NCBI RefSeq assembly: GCF_021491375.1
Contig: NZ_JAKEVY010000006.1
Coordinates: 62,001-126,000 of the forward strand
Source of the DNA: Flavihumibacter fluminis
Lineage (GTDB): Bacteria; Bacteroidota; Bacteroidia; Chitinophagales; Chitinophagaceae
DNA: 64,000 nucleotides
Reading direction: 5' to 3'
The notes beneath the pieces are model-generated. The model was given only the letters and a program-made list of their open reading frames with translations, was not told the DNA's origin and did not search any database. How positions within the stretch are numbered: the stretch's first letter is position 1; the number at the start of each line of letters is the position of its first letter. The position numbers and the translations under genes were made by a program. This document shows positions 1 to 8,953 of this stretch, one piece after another.

Positions 1-25
1 TGAAATATTTCTTGAAGTCTTTCAT
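1..25 (-). CDS. Start of a gene cut by the left edge, possibly SRPBCC/AHSA1-like
   Basis: An ATG on the minus strand at 25-23 opens a frame reading MKDFKKYF before the window ends. This N-terminus resembles that of SRPBCC/AHSA1-domain proteins common in Bacteroidota, but eight residues cannot prove a family. A TAnnTTTG-like box (TACTTTTA on the minus strand, 37-30) lies directly upstream, which supports a real start. The next gene upstream on the same strand ends at 52, leaving 26 bases between them. Confidence 0.35.
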
Positions 26-29
26 GCCC

Positions 30-37
30 TAAAAGTA
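30..37 (-). promoter_or_regulatory. Possible -7 promoter box before the left-edge gene
   Basis: Minus-strand TACTTTTA matches the Bacteroidota -7 consensus TAnnTTTG at all fixed positions except the last. It sits four bases before the ATG at 25, so a transcript would be nearly leaderless. No clear -33 box was identified. Confidence 0.3.
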
Positions 38-51
38 CGTAACCGGGGGCA

Positions 52-528
52 TCAGGCAGCCAGTTTCTTCCAGAGGCGCAGGTATTCGTACTGCAGATCC
101 TCGTGCAGGGATTCAATCAGCTTTTTGGTTTTTTTAAGCTGGGTGAGATAGAGATTCATCAGCACCGGTGTTTTTTGTACCGGCAATCCGGAGTCTTTCA
201 GCAGTCGCAGATAATGCAGCAGGAGCGCGGTTTCGGATTCTTTGTTTCCAATATAACGGGCTTGCTTGTTCACATTCCGGAGAATCTTGCGCAGGGTCTT
301 TTTGGCAAAATAGACATGGGAAACATTCATCGTGGCGAACTCTGCCTCCATTTCCAGTTTGAGTTCACCAACATATCGATCTGTCTCCTCCGACTCAAAT
401 AACAGGTAGGACAATAACTCTTTGTTCTCTTTTTTGAATTTTGCGAGTCGCAGGGTGATATCCACCAGTTTGCCGGGCGGAAGTGCCTGCAAGGCTTCCT
501 TGATCTCGTGTACCGTAGCCGCTTTCAT
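52..528 (-). CDS. Conserved hypothetical protein, helical and charged
   Basis: A 158-residue, lysine- and leucine-rich protein with no signal peptide, membrane segment or motif that I recognise. The ATG at 528 is preferred over an upstream in-frame TTG at 573 because the added residues look like leader and would run toward the divergent helicase promoter. The predicted character is all-helical and cytoplasmic, with heptad-like stretches (LRLAKFKKENKELLSYLLFE). It is divergent from the helicase gene at 593, with a 64-base shared control region. Function is unknown; it could be a small structural or nucleic-acid-associated protein, but nothing proves this. Confidence 0.7.
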   Translation of the reverse strand: MKAATVHEIKEALQALPPGKLVDITLRLAKFKKENKELLSYLLFESEETDRYVGELKLEMEAEFATMNVSHVYFAKKTLRKILRNVNKQARYIGNKESETALLLHYLRLLKDSGLPVQKTPVLMNLYLTQLKKTKKLIESLHEDLQYEYLRLWKKLAA

Positions 529-580
529 TCGGTTCTGCCTGATTATTTCAGGCAATTTAGCCTCTTCCCCCAAACTAAAC

Positions 581-588
581 TAGCTTTG
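581..588 (+). promoter_or_regulatory. -7 promoter box of the helicase gene
   Basis: TAGCTTTG is a perfect TAnnTTTG. It ends four bases before the ATG at 593, so transcription would begin at or next to the start codon. A TTTA at 556-559 is spaced plausibly as a weak -33 element. Confidence 0.5.
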
Positions 589-592
589 CGCC

Positions 593-1915
593 ATGTCTAC
601 TCCTTTTTATTCGCTGGAATCTATACTGGCAGCCTTTAAGATCAAATCACTCAATCCCATGCAGGAAGCCTCGCTGGCCGCCAACCACGAGCATGAAAAT
701 ATCATTCTGCTTTCTGCAACCGGATCAGGTAAAACCCTGGCTTATCTCTTACCGGTACTTGACCAGATTGATCCGGATAAAAAAGGAACGCAGGCCCTGA
801 TCATTGCACCCTCCCGCGAGCTGGCCCTGCAAATTGAAGACGTGGCTAAAAAAATGGGAACTGGTTTGAAAGTGACGGCCTGTTATGGCGGACATAAAAG
901 AGAAATTGAAGAAAACAACCTGCTCGAAGCCCCTGCTATCATTGTGGGCACTCCTGGCAGACTGGGAGATCATATCCGTCGCGAGAATATTAAAACCGAA
1001 ACCATCCACACCCTGGTGCTGGATGAATTTGATAAATCGGTAGAGTTTGGTTTTGAAGAAGAGATGTCCTTCGTTGTGGGCAGTCTGCCTTCTTTGAAGA
1101 AACGCATCCTGGTATCTGCCACCGAGGCGATGGAACTGCCCCGTTTCCTGAAGATGCAGCAAGCTACTACCCTGAATTTCCTGACAGGCGAGAGCTCCGG
1201 TGCGCTGGAAATCAAACTGGCCCGGGCAACCGAAGCAGATAAACTGGATTCCCTGTTCCGGCTCATCTGTCATTTGGGTAACCGCTCCACCATTGTGTTT
1301 TTGAACCATCGGGATGCGGTGCAACGCACCAGTGAATACCTGAAAGACAAGGGCCTGGTGAATGTGTTTTACCATGGAGCACTGGAGCAACCCGAGCGGG
1401 ATGCAGCACTTTGTAAGTTTCGCAATGGAACATCCAACATTTTGGTAACAACTGACCTGGCCGCACGCGGACTCGATATTCCGCATATCCGGTACATCAT
1501 TCACTATCATCTACCCCTAAGCGAAGAATCCTTTATTCACCGGAATGGTCGTACTGCCCGAATGGAAGCCAGTGGCACCGCCATTTTATTAATGGGACCT
1601 TCAGAAGATATTCCTGATTATATCGATACCGCCTCCGGTTGGGTAGATATTCCCGATACCGTACAGGTGCCCGATAAGCCCCAATGGGTGACGCTTCATA
1701 TAGCGGGCGGCAAGAAAAACAAAATCAACAAGATTGATATTGTAGGATTCCTCACCCAGCAAGGGGAATTGAAAAAAGAGGATATCGGGCTGATCGAGGT
1801 GAAGGATTTCTTCTCCTTTGTAGCCATCCGCAAATCCAAAATGAGTCGCACCCTGCCTTTGATAGAAAAGCAGAAAATCAAAGGCCAGCGGGTTAAGATT
1901 GAGATCGCCAAGTAG
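593..1915 (+). CDS. DEAD-box RNA helicase, DbpA-like
   Basis: A 440-residue ATP-dependent RNA helicase. Visible motifs in order are a Q-motif region near the N-terminus, Walker A ATGSGKT, PSREL, TPGR, the DExD box DEFD (about residues 144-147), SAT, ARGLD and HRNGRTAR. The C-terminal 70 or so residues (IAGGKKNKINKIDIVGFL onward, with DIGLIEVKDFFSFVAI) match the DbpA RNA-binding domain, which in known DbpA binds 23S rRNA hairpin 92. A role in 50S ribosome assembly is therefore likely. Two departures from consensus are DEFD in place of DEAD and HRNGRTAR in place of HRIGRTGR. The start is supported by the -7 box immediately upstream. The gene stands alone and is followed by the AT-rich ATPase/DUF4276 pair on the opposite strand. 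Confidence 0.93.
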   Translation: MSTPFYSLESILAAFKIKSLNPMQEASLAANHEHENIILLSATGSGKTLAYLLPVLDQIDPDKKGTQALIIAPSRELALQIEDVAKKMGTGLKVTACYGGHKREIEENNLLEAPAIIVGTPGRLGDHIRRENIKTETIHTLVLDEFDKSVEFGFEEEMSFVVGSLPSLKKRILVSATEAMELPRFLKMQQATTLNFLTGESSGALEIKLARATEADKLDSLFRLICHLGNRSTIVFLNHRDAVQRTSEYLKDKGLVNVFYHGALEQPERDAALCKFRNGTSNILVTTDLAARGLDIPHIRYIIHYHLPLSEESFIHRNGRTARMEASGTAILLMGPSEDIPDYIDTASGWVDIPDTVQVPDKPQWVTLHIAGGKKNKINKIDIVGFLTQQGELKKEDIGLIEVKDFFSFVAIRKSKMSRTLPLIEKQKIKGQRVKIEIAK

Positions 1916-1965
1916 GTTAGTGTATAGTGTTATTTAAATGGAATATTGATTAAATACGTTGAAAA

Positions 1966-2625
1966 TTATTCTTTAGAAGAGGCTCGTTGAATTATTGTTT
2001 TTACCCAAAGGTTGAATCTTGGACATTTTTGTAGTATTGTTGGCATTCCGATATCCATTGCAATAATAGGTCCATGTAATGTTTTTTTGTATTTTCTTCC
2101 GCCAACAATTTTTGAAATTCTTGCTGCTGGTGAACTTTCGGGATTATCATTAATCATTTCTGGGTTTGGAAAATGATTAATGATATACTTAAAATGATTT
2201 ATATGCCTCGGAAACCAATTACTGAAGCCTATTATATCAGAAAATAAAAGAGCTTCAAATTCGTGTAATTGAATATAGGGAATCAAATTTTGATGTACAA
2301 TATCTTTTATGATTTCACCTTCGATATATTCAACACGTTGATTTTTTTGCAGTTGTGCTGATTGAATAAAGCCTGGAAAATCATTTCTCAATCCATAAAA
2401 ATCAATTAACGATGTGACAATTCCATTTGGATCTGATCTAAGAAGATTTGTGGCAATATTTTTATATCTTGAATATCTAACATCCCCTCCATAAAAACCA
2501 GGGCTAGTTTCTATTGGAATTGGTACTGAATTATTGATACCAAATTGCTTTAGGTATGGAGACATTAAGCTATTTACAAACTCCTCTTCAGTTTGTCCTT
2601 CCACAATTATATAAATTGTTCTCAT
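1966..2625 (-). CDS. DUF4276 family protein (Toprim-like), partner of upstream ATPase
   Basis: A 219-residue protein. The N-terminal IYIIVEGQTEEEF matches DUF4276, a family placed among Toprim-like nuclease folds; the conserved Glu of VEGxTE is present, followed by an acidic strand (TSLIDFYGL) and IQLHEFEALLFSD. The ATG at 2625 is chosen because it overlaps the ATPase stop codon as ATGA (2625-2622) and is preceded by a clear AGGAGG at 2640-2635, nine bases away. Coupled translation with the ATPase is therefore very likely. By analogy with OLD, Gabija, PARIS and AbiL, where an ABC-type ATPase works with a Toprim effector, this is probably the nuclease or toxic effector of a defence module. The assignment of function is inference; the family match is good. 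Confidence 0.8.
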   Translation of the reverse strand: MRTIYIIVEGQTEEEFVNSLMSPYLKQFGINNSVPIPIETSPGFYGGDVRYSRYKNIATNLLRSDPNGIVTSLIDFYGLRNDFPGFIQSAQLQKNQRVEYIEGEIIKDIVHQNLIPYIQLHEFEALLFSDIIGFSNWFPRHINHFKYIINHFPNPEMINDNPESSPAARISKIVGGRKYKKTLHGPIIAMDIGMPTILQKCPRFNLWVKTIIQRASSKE

Positions 2626-3698
2626 TTCGGCCGCCCTCCTAAAATATTTTTCTCCCACAATTCTCCCAAAGAATAATCATTCAGCCAAAAGGATAAGGTC
2701 TCAGCAGATAGACGTTTAAAAACGGTCTCATGATTATTTTCACGTTGTACAACAAGTATATCATCGGGCGAAAATTCATTTACTAAACTTACCGATTGAG
2801 TCGATATTATTACTTGACAAGACTCAGAAACACTTTGTAACATAGCAGCAAGCTTACTTATTGCAAACGGATGCAGGCCTAATTCGGGTTCATCGATAAT
2901 AATTGTAGATGGAGGTTCAGGTTGAAGAAGTAAGGTCGAAAGGCAAATCATTCTTAATGTGCCATCGGATAAGTTATGAGCAGTAAAAATTTGATCGAAA
3001 CCTTTTTCTTTCCATCTTAGAAAAATTTGATCTGGATTGATTTCATCAGGAGATAGAAAAAATCCATCAAAAAATGGAGCAATTGACTGAACAACCCTCT
3101 CAATCATTTTGAAACTTTGCGAATTTGTCTCTTGCAGCATATATAGAAATGCAGCAATATTTCCTCCATCTTCTTGGAGATATGCATAATCCCTCAAATT
3201 TGACGGCTGCTTTAGACGAGAATTGAAACCAGTATCATGAAAATGAAATATTTTTAAAGTATTAAGATTATTTCTAAGGAAATTCGATCTATACCAGGTA
3301 TGATTTTTCAATTCACTTTCAAGCCTGGTTGTATTTGTAATTTGTAGCTTTCCTTGAGTCGTATTACTCCACTCGCTTTGAAATATTAAACTTCCAGACT
3401 GATCTGGTAAGAGTGTAAATGAGTATTCATTTTTATATTCATTATCAAAAGTAACAGTACCACTCAAAAAGGATGAATATTTTCTTCCAAAAAATAAAAA
3501 ACTATCAGCTCTTCCATTTTGTATAATATATGTTTGCAAATCTTGTATATACAGTTTGTTTAAAAATTTAAAAAAACTGATAAAGTTACTCTTGCCGGCT
3601 CCATTTGCACCAATAAGTACATTCAAGGCTTTTAGTGCTACAATACCAGAGTCTTTTATCGACTTGAAGTTTCTTATATGAATTGACTCAATTCCCAT
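2622..3698 (-). CDS. AAA/ABC-type ATPase of an OLD-like defence pair
   Basis: A 358-residue SMC/ABC-class ATPase. It has an N-terminal IRNFKSI strand typical of AAA_21/OLD-like ATPases, Walker A GANGAGKS (residues 30-37), a signature-like LSDGTLRM, Walker B TIIIDEPELGLHP (Asp269, Glu270) and a switch region IISTQSVSLVNEF. No nuclease domain is fused; that role would fall to the DUF4276 protein that overlaps its stop by four bases. The ATG at 3698 is used rather than the GTG at 3704. Base composition is visibly more A+T-rich than the flanking helicase and nrd genes, suggesting horizontal acquisition. The pair is isolated between housekeeping genes and has no neighbouring integrase or repeats. 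Confidence 0.88.
   Translation of the reverse strand: MGIESIHIRNFKSIKDSGIVALKALNVLIGANGAGKSNFISFFKFLNKLYIQDLQTYIIQNGRADSFLFFGRKYSSFLSGTVTFDNEYKNEYSFTLLPDQSGSLIFQSEWSNTTQGKLQITNTTRLESELKNHTWYRSNFLRNNLNTLKIFHFHDTGFNSRLKQPSNLRDYAYLQEDGGNIAAFLYMLQETNSQSFKMIERVVQSIAPFFDGFFLSPDEINPDQIFLRWKEKGFDQIFTAHNLSDGTLRMICLSTLLLQPEPPSTIIIDEPELGLHPFAISKLAAMLQSVSESCQVIISTQSVSLVNEFSPDDILVVQRENNHETVFKRLSAETLSFWLNDYSLGELWEKNILGGRPK
2635..2640 (-). promoter_or_regulatory. Strong Shine-Dalgarno before the DUF4276 gene
   Basis: Minus-strand AGGAGG lies inside the end of the ATPase gene, nine bases before the ATG at 2625. Most starts in this window lack such a site, as usual in Bacteroidota. It decides the start codon and supports coupled translation. 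Confidence 0.7.
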
Positions 3699-3835
3699 TG
3701 ACACATATTTTTTCCAAATTATCTATTGTTTAGAATCCCATAGTTGTTCGTTAAAGTTATCTATAATTACTTTTGGTTATCAAAACTAATGAGAATCAAC
3801 TTTATTGACTAGCGTTTTATCACCCATTCATAATC

Positions 3836-3863
3836 AAAAAAGGCCCGAATACTTCGGGCCTTT
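3836..3863 (-). terminator. Rho-independent terminator of nrdBA
   Basis: An inverted repeat with arms GGCCCGAA (3842-3849) and TTCGGGCC (3853-3860) and a three-base loop. On the minus strand the stem is followed by a run of T, 44 bases after the nrdA stop. The flanking A and T runs could make it work for both strands, but the next plus-strand gene upstream ends at 1915. The rest of 3699-3906 is AT-rich leader of the ATPase gene and shows no other feature. Confidence 0.85.
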
Positions 3864-3906
3864 CATTTAACTGGGTTGGTTTTTCGAATGTCCTCTACTA
3901 ATCAAC

Positions 3907-6261
3907 TTAGGATCCACAACTAATGCAGCCATCCTGCATGGTACATACGGCACCTTCGGCTACCTGCGACTGATCCACCACAGGTGTCATATTCTGACCA
4001 CCCTGCTTTTCTACGGTAAACTGAACCGCCTGTGCTGCTGCCTGCGTACGCAGGTAATACATGCCGGTCTTCAGTCCCTTTTTCCAGGCGTAAAAATGCA
4101 TGGAGGTTAATTTGGAAGCAGTTGGATTGCTTACAAACAGATTCAGACTCTGGCTCTGGCAGATATAAGCTCCTCTGTCGGCCGCCATATCAATGATAGT
4201 CCGCTGTTTGATTTCCCAAACGGTTTTATACAACTCCCGAATCTCTTCCGGAATGCTGGTGATCTGCTGGATAGAGCCATTGGCAGCAATGATCCGGTTT
4301 TTCATGTCGTTGTCCCACAAGCCCAATGCTACCAGGTCTTTCAACAGGTGTTTGTTCACGATCACAAATTCACCGCTCAGCACCCTGCGACTGTAAATAT
4401 TGGAGGTATAGGGCTCAAAACATTCATTGTTTCCGAGGATCTGTGAAGTGGAAGCGGTAGGCATCGGCGCTACCAGTAAGGAGTTGCGCACACCATGTTC
4501 AATTACCTCATTGCGCAGTGTTTCCCAATCATGTCTTCCGGATGGCTGAACCTTCCACAGATCAAACTGGAACTGTCCTTTTGACAAAGGAGAACCATGG
4601 AAGGTTTCATAAGCACCCTGCTCCTTGGCCAGGTCCTTACTGGCGGTCATCGCAGCAAAATAGATGGTCTCAAAAATATTACGGTTCAGCATAGCCGCTA
4701 ATTCCGATTCGAATGGGAGTCGCAGCAGGATAAACACATCCGCCAATCCCTGTACACCTAAACCAATCGGGCGATGCCGCAGGTTGGAACGCTTTGCTTC
4801 TTCAACCGGGTAATAGTTTACATCAATTACTTTATTCAGATTGAGCGTTACCTGGTAAGTAACTTCATAGAGTTTATCAAAATCAAACTTCCCGTCTTTT
4901 ACAAAACGAGGCAGTGCCAGGGAAGCCAGGTTACATACCGCTACTTCATTGGGGTCGGTATATTCCATGATCTCGGTACAGAGATTGGAACTCTTAATCG
5001 TACCCAGGTTCTGCTGGTTGGATTTAGCATTCGCAGCATCCTTGTACAAAAGGTAAGGTGTTCCGGTTTCAATCTGTGCATCGAGGATCGCAAACCAGAG
5101 TTCCTGTGCCTTGATGGTTTTGCGCCCGCGACCTTCTTTCTCGTAGGTAGTATATAATTCTTCGAAAGCTGCACCGTGGCAATCCTGCAGTCCGGGTGCT
5201 TCATGCGGACAGAATAATGTCCAGTCGCCATTGTCCTCTACCCTCTTCATAAACAAATCCGGAATCCACAGTGCATAGAACAAATCACGGGCACGCAGTT
5301 CTTCCTTACCATGGTTCTTACGCAGATCCAGGAATTCAAACACATCGGCATGCCAGGGCTCGAGGTAAATAGCAAATGCGCCTTTTCGTTTACCCCCGCC
5401 CTGGTCTACATAACGCGCGGTATCATTGAATACACGAAGCATAGGAATGATGCCATTACTGGTGCCATTGGTGCCACCGATATAGGTGCCGGTTGCACGG
5501 ATATTATGAATAGCCAGTCCAATTCCACCTGCACTCTGAGAGATCTTGGCGGTTTGTTTCAATGTATCATAAATACCATCAATACTGTCTTCCTTCATCG
5601 TTAACAAAAAACAACTGGAGAGCTGGGGCTTGGGAGTACCAGCATTAAAGAGTGTGGGTGTGGCATGGGTGAACCAGCGCTCACTCATCAGGTTATAGGT
5701 TTTGATCGCCTGCTCCAGGTCATCTTTATGAATTCCGATAGCAACCCGCATGTAGAGATGCTGCGGGCGTTCAGCAATCTTACCGTTAATCCGCAACAGG
5801 TAAGACTTCTCCAGGGTTTTGAATCCGAAATAATCAAAGCCAAAATCACGATCATAGATAATGGTGCTGTCCAGTAATTCAGCATTGGCTTCAATTACAG
5901 TCATCACATCATCTGCAATGAGTGGCAAACGTTTACCGGTAGCCGCATCAATGTACTGATGCAGGGCGCGCATGGTATCGCTGAAGGATTTCTTTGTATT
6001 CTTATGCAGATTACTTACTGCAATCCGGGATGCCAGCAAAGCATAATCCGGGTGACGCGTAGTAAGACTGGCGGCAGTTTCTGCAGCAAGGTTATCCAGT
6101 TCCGTAGTAGTTACTCCATCATAGATACCTTCAATTGTTTTTTTCGCGATATCGTGTACATCCACCAGCGGACTCAATCCATAGGAGAGTTTCTGAATGC
6201 GGGCTGTAATCTTATCAAACTTTACGGATTCTTTACGACCGTTTCTTTTTATAACAAACAT
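3907..6261 (-). CDS. nrdA: Ribonucleoside-diphosphate reductase alpha subunit
   Basis: A 784-residue class I ribonucleotide reductase large subunit that reduces NDPs to dNDPs. It has an N-terminal ATP-cone (residues 1 to about 90, [17 protein letters not shown]), the active-site segment PQLSSCFLL, the NLCTEI motif holding the thiyl-radical cysteine, [12 protein letters not shown] with the partner cysteine, the radical-transfer pair in GMYYLRT, and a C-terminal redox pair in CISCGS. Length is normal for NrdA with a single ATP cone. The gene is 20 bases downstream of nrdB in the same operon, in the order nrdB-nrdA. A terminator follows and a cobalamin riboswitch precedes the operon. Confidence 0.97.
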   Translation of the reverse strand: MFVIKRNGRKESVKFDKITARIQKLSYGLSPLVDVHDIAKKTIEGIYDGVTTTELDNLAAETAASLTTRHPDYALLASRIAVSNLHKNTKKSFSDTMRALHQYIDAATGKRLPLIADDVMTVIEANAELLDSTIIYDRDFGFDYFGFKTLEKSYLLRINGKIAERPQHLYMRVAIGIHKDDLEQAIKTYNLMSERWFTHATPTLFNAGTPKPQLSSCFLLTMKEDSIDGIYDTLKQTAKISQSAGGIGLAIHNIRATGTYIGGTNGTSNGIIPMLRVFNDTARYVDQGGGKRKGAFAIYLEPWHADVFEFLDLRKNHGKEELRARDLFYALWIPDLFMKRVEDNGDWTLFCPHEAPGLQDCHGAAFEELYTTYEKEGRGRKTIKAQELWFAILDAQIETGTPYLLYKDAANAKSNQQNLGTIKSSNLCTEIMEYTDPNEVAVCNLASLALPRFVKDGKFDFDKLYEVTYQVTLNLNKVIDVNYYPVEEAKRSNLRHRPIGLGVQGLADVFILLRLPFESELAAMLNRNIFETIYFAAMTASKDLAKEQGAYETFHGSPLSKGQFQFDLWKVQPSGRHDWETLRNEVIEHGVRNSLLVAPMPTASTSQILGNNECFEPYTSNIYSRRVLSGEFVIVNKHLLKDLVALGLWDNDMKNRIIAANGSIQQITSIPEEIRELYKTVWEIKQRTIIDMAADRGAYICQSQSLNLFVSNPTASKLTSMHFYAWKKGLKTGMYYLRTQAAAQAVQFTVEKQGGQNMTPVVDQSQVAEGAVCTMQDGCISCGS

Positions 6262-6281
6262 GGTTAAACGCTTTAATCAAT

Positions 6282-7247
6282 TTAAAAATCTTCATCGAGG
6301 GAGAAGGACTGTCCGGTTGCACCACTCATCACTCCCGACTTCTGGTAATCACCAACTCTTTTTTCAAAGAAGTTGGTTTTGCCCTGCAGGGAGATCATCT
6401 CCATAAAATCAAAGGGATTGGCGGTGTTGAACATTTTCGGATAACCGAGTTCACCGAGCCAGCGGTCGGCTACAAACTCGATGTATTGTTGCATGAGGCG
6501 GGCATTCATCCCGATCAAATCAACCGGAAGGGCATCTGTGATGAATTCCTTTTCAATCTCTACCGCATCACCGATGATGCTATATACTTGTTCCTGAGAG
6601 AGCTTTTCAGACAGCATACTGTACAGCAAGCAGGCGAATTCGCAGTGCATGCCTTCATCGCGACTAATCAGTTCATTGCTGAATGTGAGTCCGGGCATCA
6701 GACCACGTTTCTTCAACCAGAAAATGGAGCAGAAGCTACCACTGAAGAAAATCCCTTCTACGGCAGCGAAAGCAACCAGGCGCTCAGCAAAATTTCCTTT
6801 CTCGATCCAGCGCAATGCCCATTCCGCTTTTTTGGTAACAGCGGGAACGGTATCAATGGCATGAAAGAGGCGGTCTTTTTCAACCGGATCTTTCACGTAG
6901 GTATCAATCAGGAGGGCATAGGTTTCGGAGTGGATATTTTCCATCATGATCTGGAAACCGTAGAAGCAGCGGGCTTCGGGCAGTTGTACTTCACTCATGA
7001 AGTTCACGGCCAGGTTTTCATTCACAATACCATCACTGGCTGCGAAGAAGGCCAGTACATGCGAAATGAAGTGACGTTCCCCGTCATTCAGGTTTGCCCA
7101 GTCGGCCAGGTCAGCACTGAGGTCGATTTCCTCTGCTGTCCAGAAGCTGGCCTCATGTTTTTTATACATTTCCCAGATGGCGGGATATTTAATGGGAAGG
7201 ATCACAAACCGATCCTTGTTTTCCTTCAGCAACACTTCGTTTTGCAT
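6282..7247 (-). CDS. nrdB: Ribonucleoside-diphosphate reductase beta subunit
   Basis: A 321-residue class I ribonucleotide reductase small subunit, a ferritin-like di-metal protein that supplies the radical to NrdA. Visible signatures are WTAEEIDLS near the N-terminus, the metal/radical helix [11 protein letters not shown] holding the expected radical tyrosine, and GMHCEFAC with later ligands. The C-terminus (SFSLDEDF) is the acidic tail that docks on the alpha subunit. It is the first gene of nrdB-nrdA and has a long leader containing a cobalamin riboswitch, so its expression is probably reduced when B12 is available. Confidence 0.97.
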   Translation of the reverse strand: MQNEVLLKENKDRFVILPIKYPAIWEMYKKHEASFWTAEEIDLSADLADWANLNDGERHFISHVLAFFAASDGIVNENLAVNFMSEVQLPEARCFYGFQIMMENIHSETYALLIDTYVKDPVEKDRLFHAIDTVPAVTKKAEWALRWIEKGNFAERLVAFAAVEGIFFSGSFCSIFWLKKRGLMPGLTFSNELISRDEGMHCEFACLLYSMLSEKLSQEQVYSIIGDAVEIEKEFITDALPVDLIGMNARLMQQYIEFVADRWLGELGYPKMFNTANPFDFMEMISLQGKTNFFEKRVGDYQKSGVMSGATGQSFSLDEDF

Positions 7248-7267
7248 GGTAGTATGTTTAGATAGAT

Positions 7268-7300
7268 GTATCAGTTTTCCGCGGGGGCAAGGGCTGATAC
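7268..7300 (-). promoter_or_regulatory. Leader hairpin between riboswitch and nrdB start
   Basis: Arms GTATCAG (7268-7274) and CTGATAC (7294-7300) form a perfect 7-bp stem around a 19-base GC-rich loop, 20 bases before the nrdB ATG. A smaller stem (ACCTT/AAGGT with CCCGCGT in the loop) lies near 7350-7370. No run of T follows either, so control of translation is more likely than termination. This is a candidate expression platform; structure probing would be needed to show switching. Confidence 0.5.
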
Positions 7301-7381
7301 GTCCTGGGCTTGCAGAGTCTGCAGTCCCGATGCGTGTTGCCTATGCCGGTACCTTACGCGGGAAGGTCCTAACAAAACAGA

Positions 7382-7489
7382 ATCGGCAGGTATCTGGCTT
7401 TACGCTTGAGCGCATTACAGTTGCCCGTCAGCCCACGAGTTACACGTGGTTCCCTATTAATCAGCAGGATTGGGCCCTGCTGAACCGAT
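7382..7489 (-). ncRNA. Cobalamin (B12) riboswitch upstream of nrdBA
   Basis: Read on the minus strand, the leader contains the cobalamin aptamer core in order: AGGGAACC, then GTGTAACTCGTGG, GCTG, GGGCAACTGTAA, and the 3-prime block AAGCCAGATACCTGCC. Closing arms ATCGG (7489-7485) and CCGAT (7386-7382) pair perfectly, and CAGCAGG/CCTGCTG forms the next stem. The long P6 arm with the GCCACTG box is absent, so this is a compact form. Its position ahead of a class I (B12-independent) reductase fits known B12 repression of such operons in organisms that also have a B12-dependent NrdJ. The remainder of the 7248-7661 gap holds the leader hairpins and presumably the divergent promoters, which I could not place with confidence. 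Confidence 0.88.
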
Positions 7490-7661
7490 GCTGTGATGAC
7501 AAGAACTGGACACGAAAGTAGGCTTCTGGTAAAAGGCGGGGGCTGAATCTTTTTCACACCTGTGGAAAGAATGCTCAAACTCAAATGGAGTGCAGACTTA
7601 GCAATAAAGTAATGAAAGGGAAAATAAAATCTTCAGGCCGGAATCAGTAAATTGACAGCAT

Positions 7662-8948
7662 ATGTTGAACCGGATACTCAAGGGACCCGATTCCCGCCAG
7701 CAGCAGCTTGCCATCGTCATCCTGGCATCCTTTGCAGCTTTTACCACGTATTTCTGTATGTATGGGTTTCGAAAAGCGATCAGCGCGGGAACCTTTGAAG
7801 GCATGATGGCATTTGGGATCAGTTTCAAATCAGCCATCGTAATTGCCCAGGTGCTGGGATATATGACCTCCAAATTTATCGGGATCCGGTTCATTTCTGA
7901 GATCAATCCGGCTAAAAGAGGAACCTATATATTGACCCTGATAGGAGGCGCGCATCTTTGCCTGTTAATGATGGCCTTGATACCGCTGCCTTATAATGTA
8001 TTGTTCCTGTTTTTGAATGGCATGTGCCTGGGCCTGATATGGGGACTGGTATTCAGTTATATCGAAGGCAGAAAATATACCGATCTGATTGCACTCATTC
8101 TGAGTATCAATTTTATATTCAGTTCCGGGGTAGTGAAGACGGTAGGACGCATCAGCATTGAATCCTGGGGCGTTTCAGAACTGATGATGCCCTTTGTAAC
8201 CGGCGCAATTTTTTTGCCCTTGCTTTTTTTATCTGTTTATCTGCTGGGAAAGATACCTCCACCAGCGGAGACAGAAAAAAAAGAGAGAGGAGAACGCATT
8301 CAGATGAACAAATCGCAGCGTAAAGACTTAATCCGGTTGTTTCTACCCGGGCTCACCGTCATTGTATTGATCAATTTGCTGCTGACCATCCTGAGGGATA
8401 TCAAGGATAACTATGCGGTTGAAATGCTGCTGGTGCTGGAGCCTGGTGCGTCTCCCGGGATCTTTGCACAGATGGAAACCATCGCCTCCCTGGCAGTGTT
8501 TGTCTTATTGCTGACCTTAACGGGTATCCACAATCATTTTAAAAGTTTGTATCGCCAGCACCTGGTGATAGGACTGGGATTTCTGACCATTCTGATTTGT
8601 GCATTGGGAATAGCCAATCATTGGGGATCTGCCATTTTCTGGCTGATAACATTTACGGTTGGGCTCTACCTGAGTTACAATGCGCTGCAATGTTTGTTCC
8701 TCGAGCGATTCATTGCTGCCTTTAAAGTGAAAGGAAATATCGGCTTCTTTTTTTACCTGATGGATTCGGTAGGATATCTCGGAAGTTGTTTCCTGATTCT
8801 TAACAAGGAATTGTTCAATGCGCAGACCAACTGGCTGCCTTACTTTATCCAGCTCAGCTGGATCTTTGGTATTGCAGGTGCCGGACTGGTAGCCTATAGC
8901 TGGATCTATTTCAGTCGCAAGTATAAATCTCAACCCGTTCTTTTATAA
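7662..8948 (+). CDS. DUF5690 family MFS-like membrane transporter
   Basis: A 428-residue polytopic membrane protein with about 12 hydrophobic segments and an MFS-like half-and-half layout; a charged central loop (around residues 200-220, EKKERGERIQ) separates the halves. The N-terminal segment TTYFCMYGFRKAISAGTF is typical of DUF5690 proteins of Bacteroidota. Five bases separate it from the flavoprotein gene, so the two are co-transcribed. With the flavoprotein and PhnZ next to it, the likely role is uptake of an organophosphonate such as 2-aminoethylphosphonate or a derivative. The substrate is inference; the family has no established substrate that I know of. Confidence 0.75.
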   Translation: MLNRILKGPDSRQQQLAIVILASFAAFTTYFCMYGFRKAISAGTFEGMMAFGISFKSAIVIAQVLGYMTSKFIGIRFISEINPAKRGTYILTLIGGAHLCLLMMALIPLPYNVLFLFLNGMCLGLIWGLVFSYIEGRKYTDLIALILSINFIFSSGVVKTVGRISIESWGVSELMMPFVTGAIFLPLLFLSVYLLGKIPPPAETEKKERGERIQMNKSQRKDLIRLFLPGLTVIVLINLLLTILRDIKDNYAVEMLLVLEPGASPGIFAQMETIASLAVFVLLLTLTGIHNHFKSLYRQHLVIGLGFLTILICALGIANHWGSAIFWLITFTVGLYLSYNALQCLFLERFIAAFKVKGNIGFFFYLMDSVGYLGSCFLILNKELFNAQTNWLPYFIQLSWIFGIAGAGLVAYSWIYFSRKYKSQPVLL

Positions 8949-8953
8949 ATTTT

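Noticed and set aside
749-1510. Minus-strand open frame inside the helicase gene
   Set aside because: Antisense shadow of the DbpA-like gene, with no domain or signal.
7177-7521. Small open frame across the nrdB start and riboswitch
   Set aside because: The region is explained by the cobalamin aptamer and leader hairpins.
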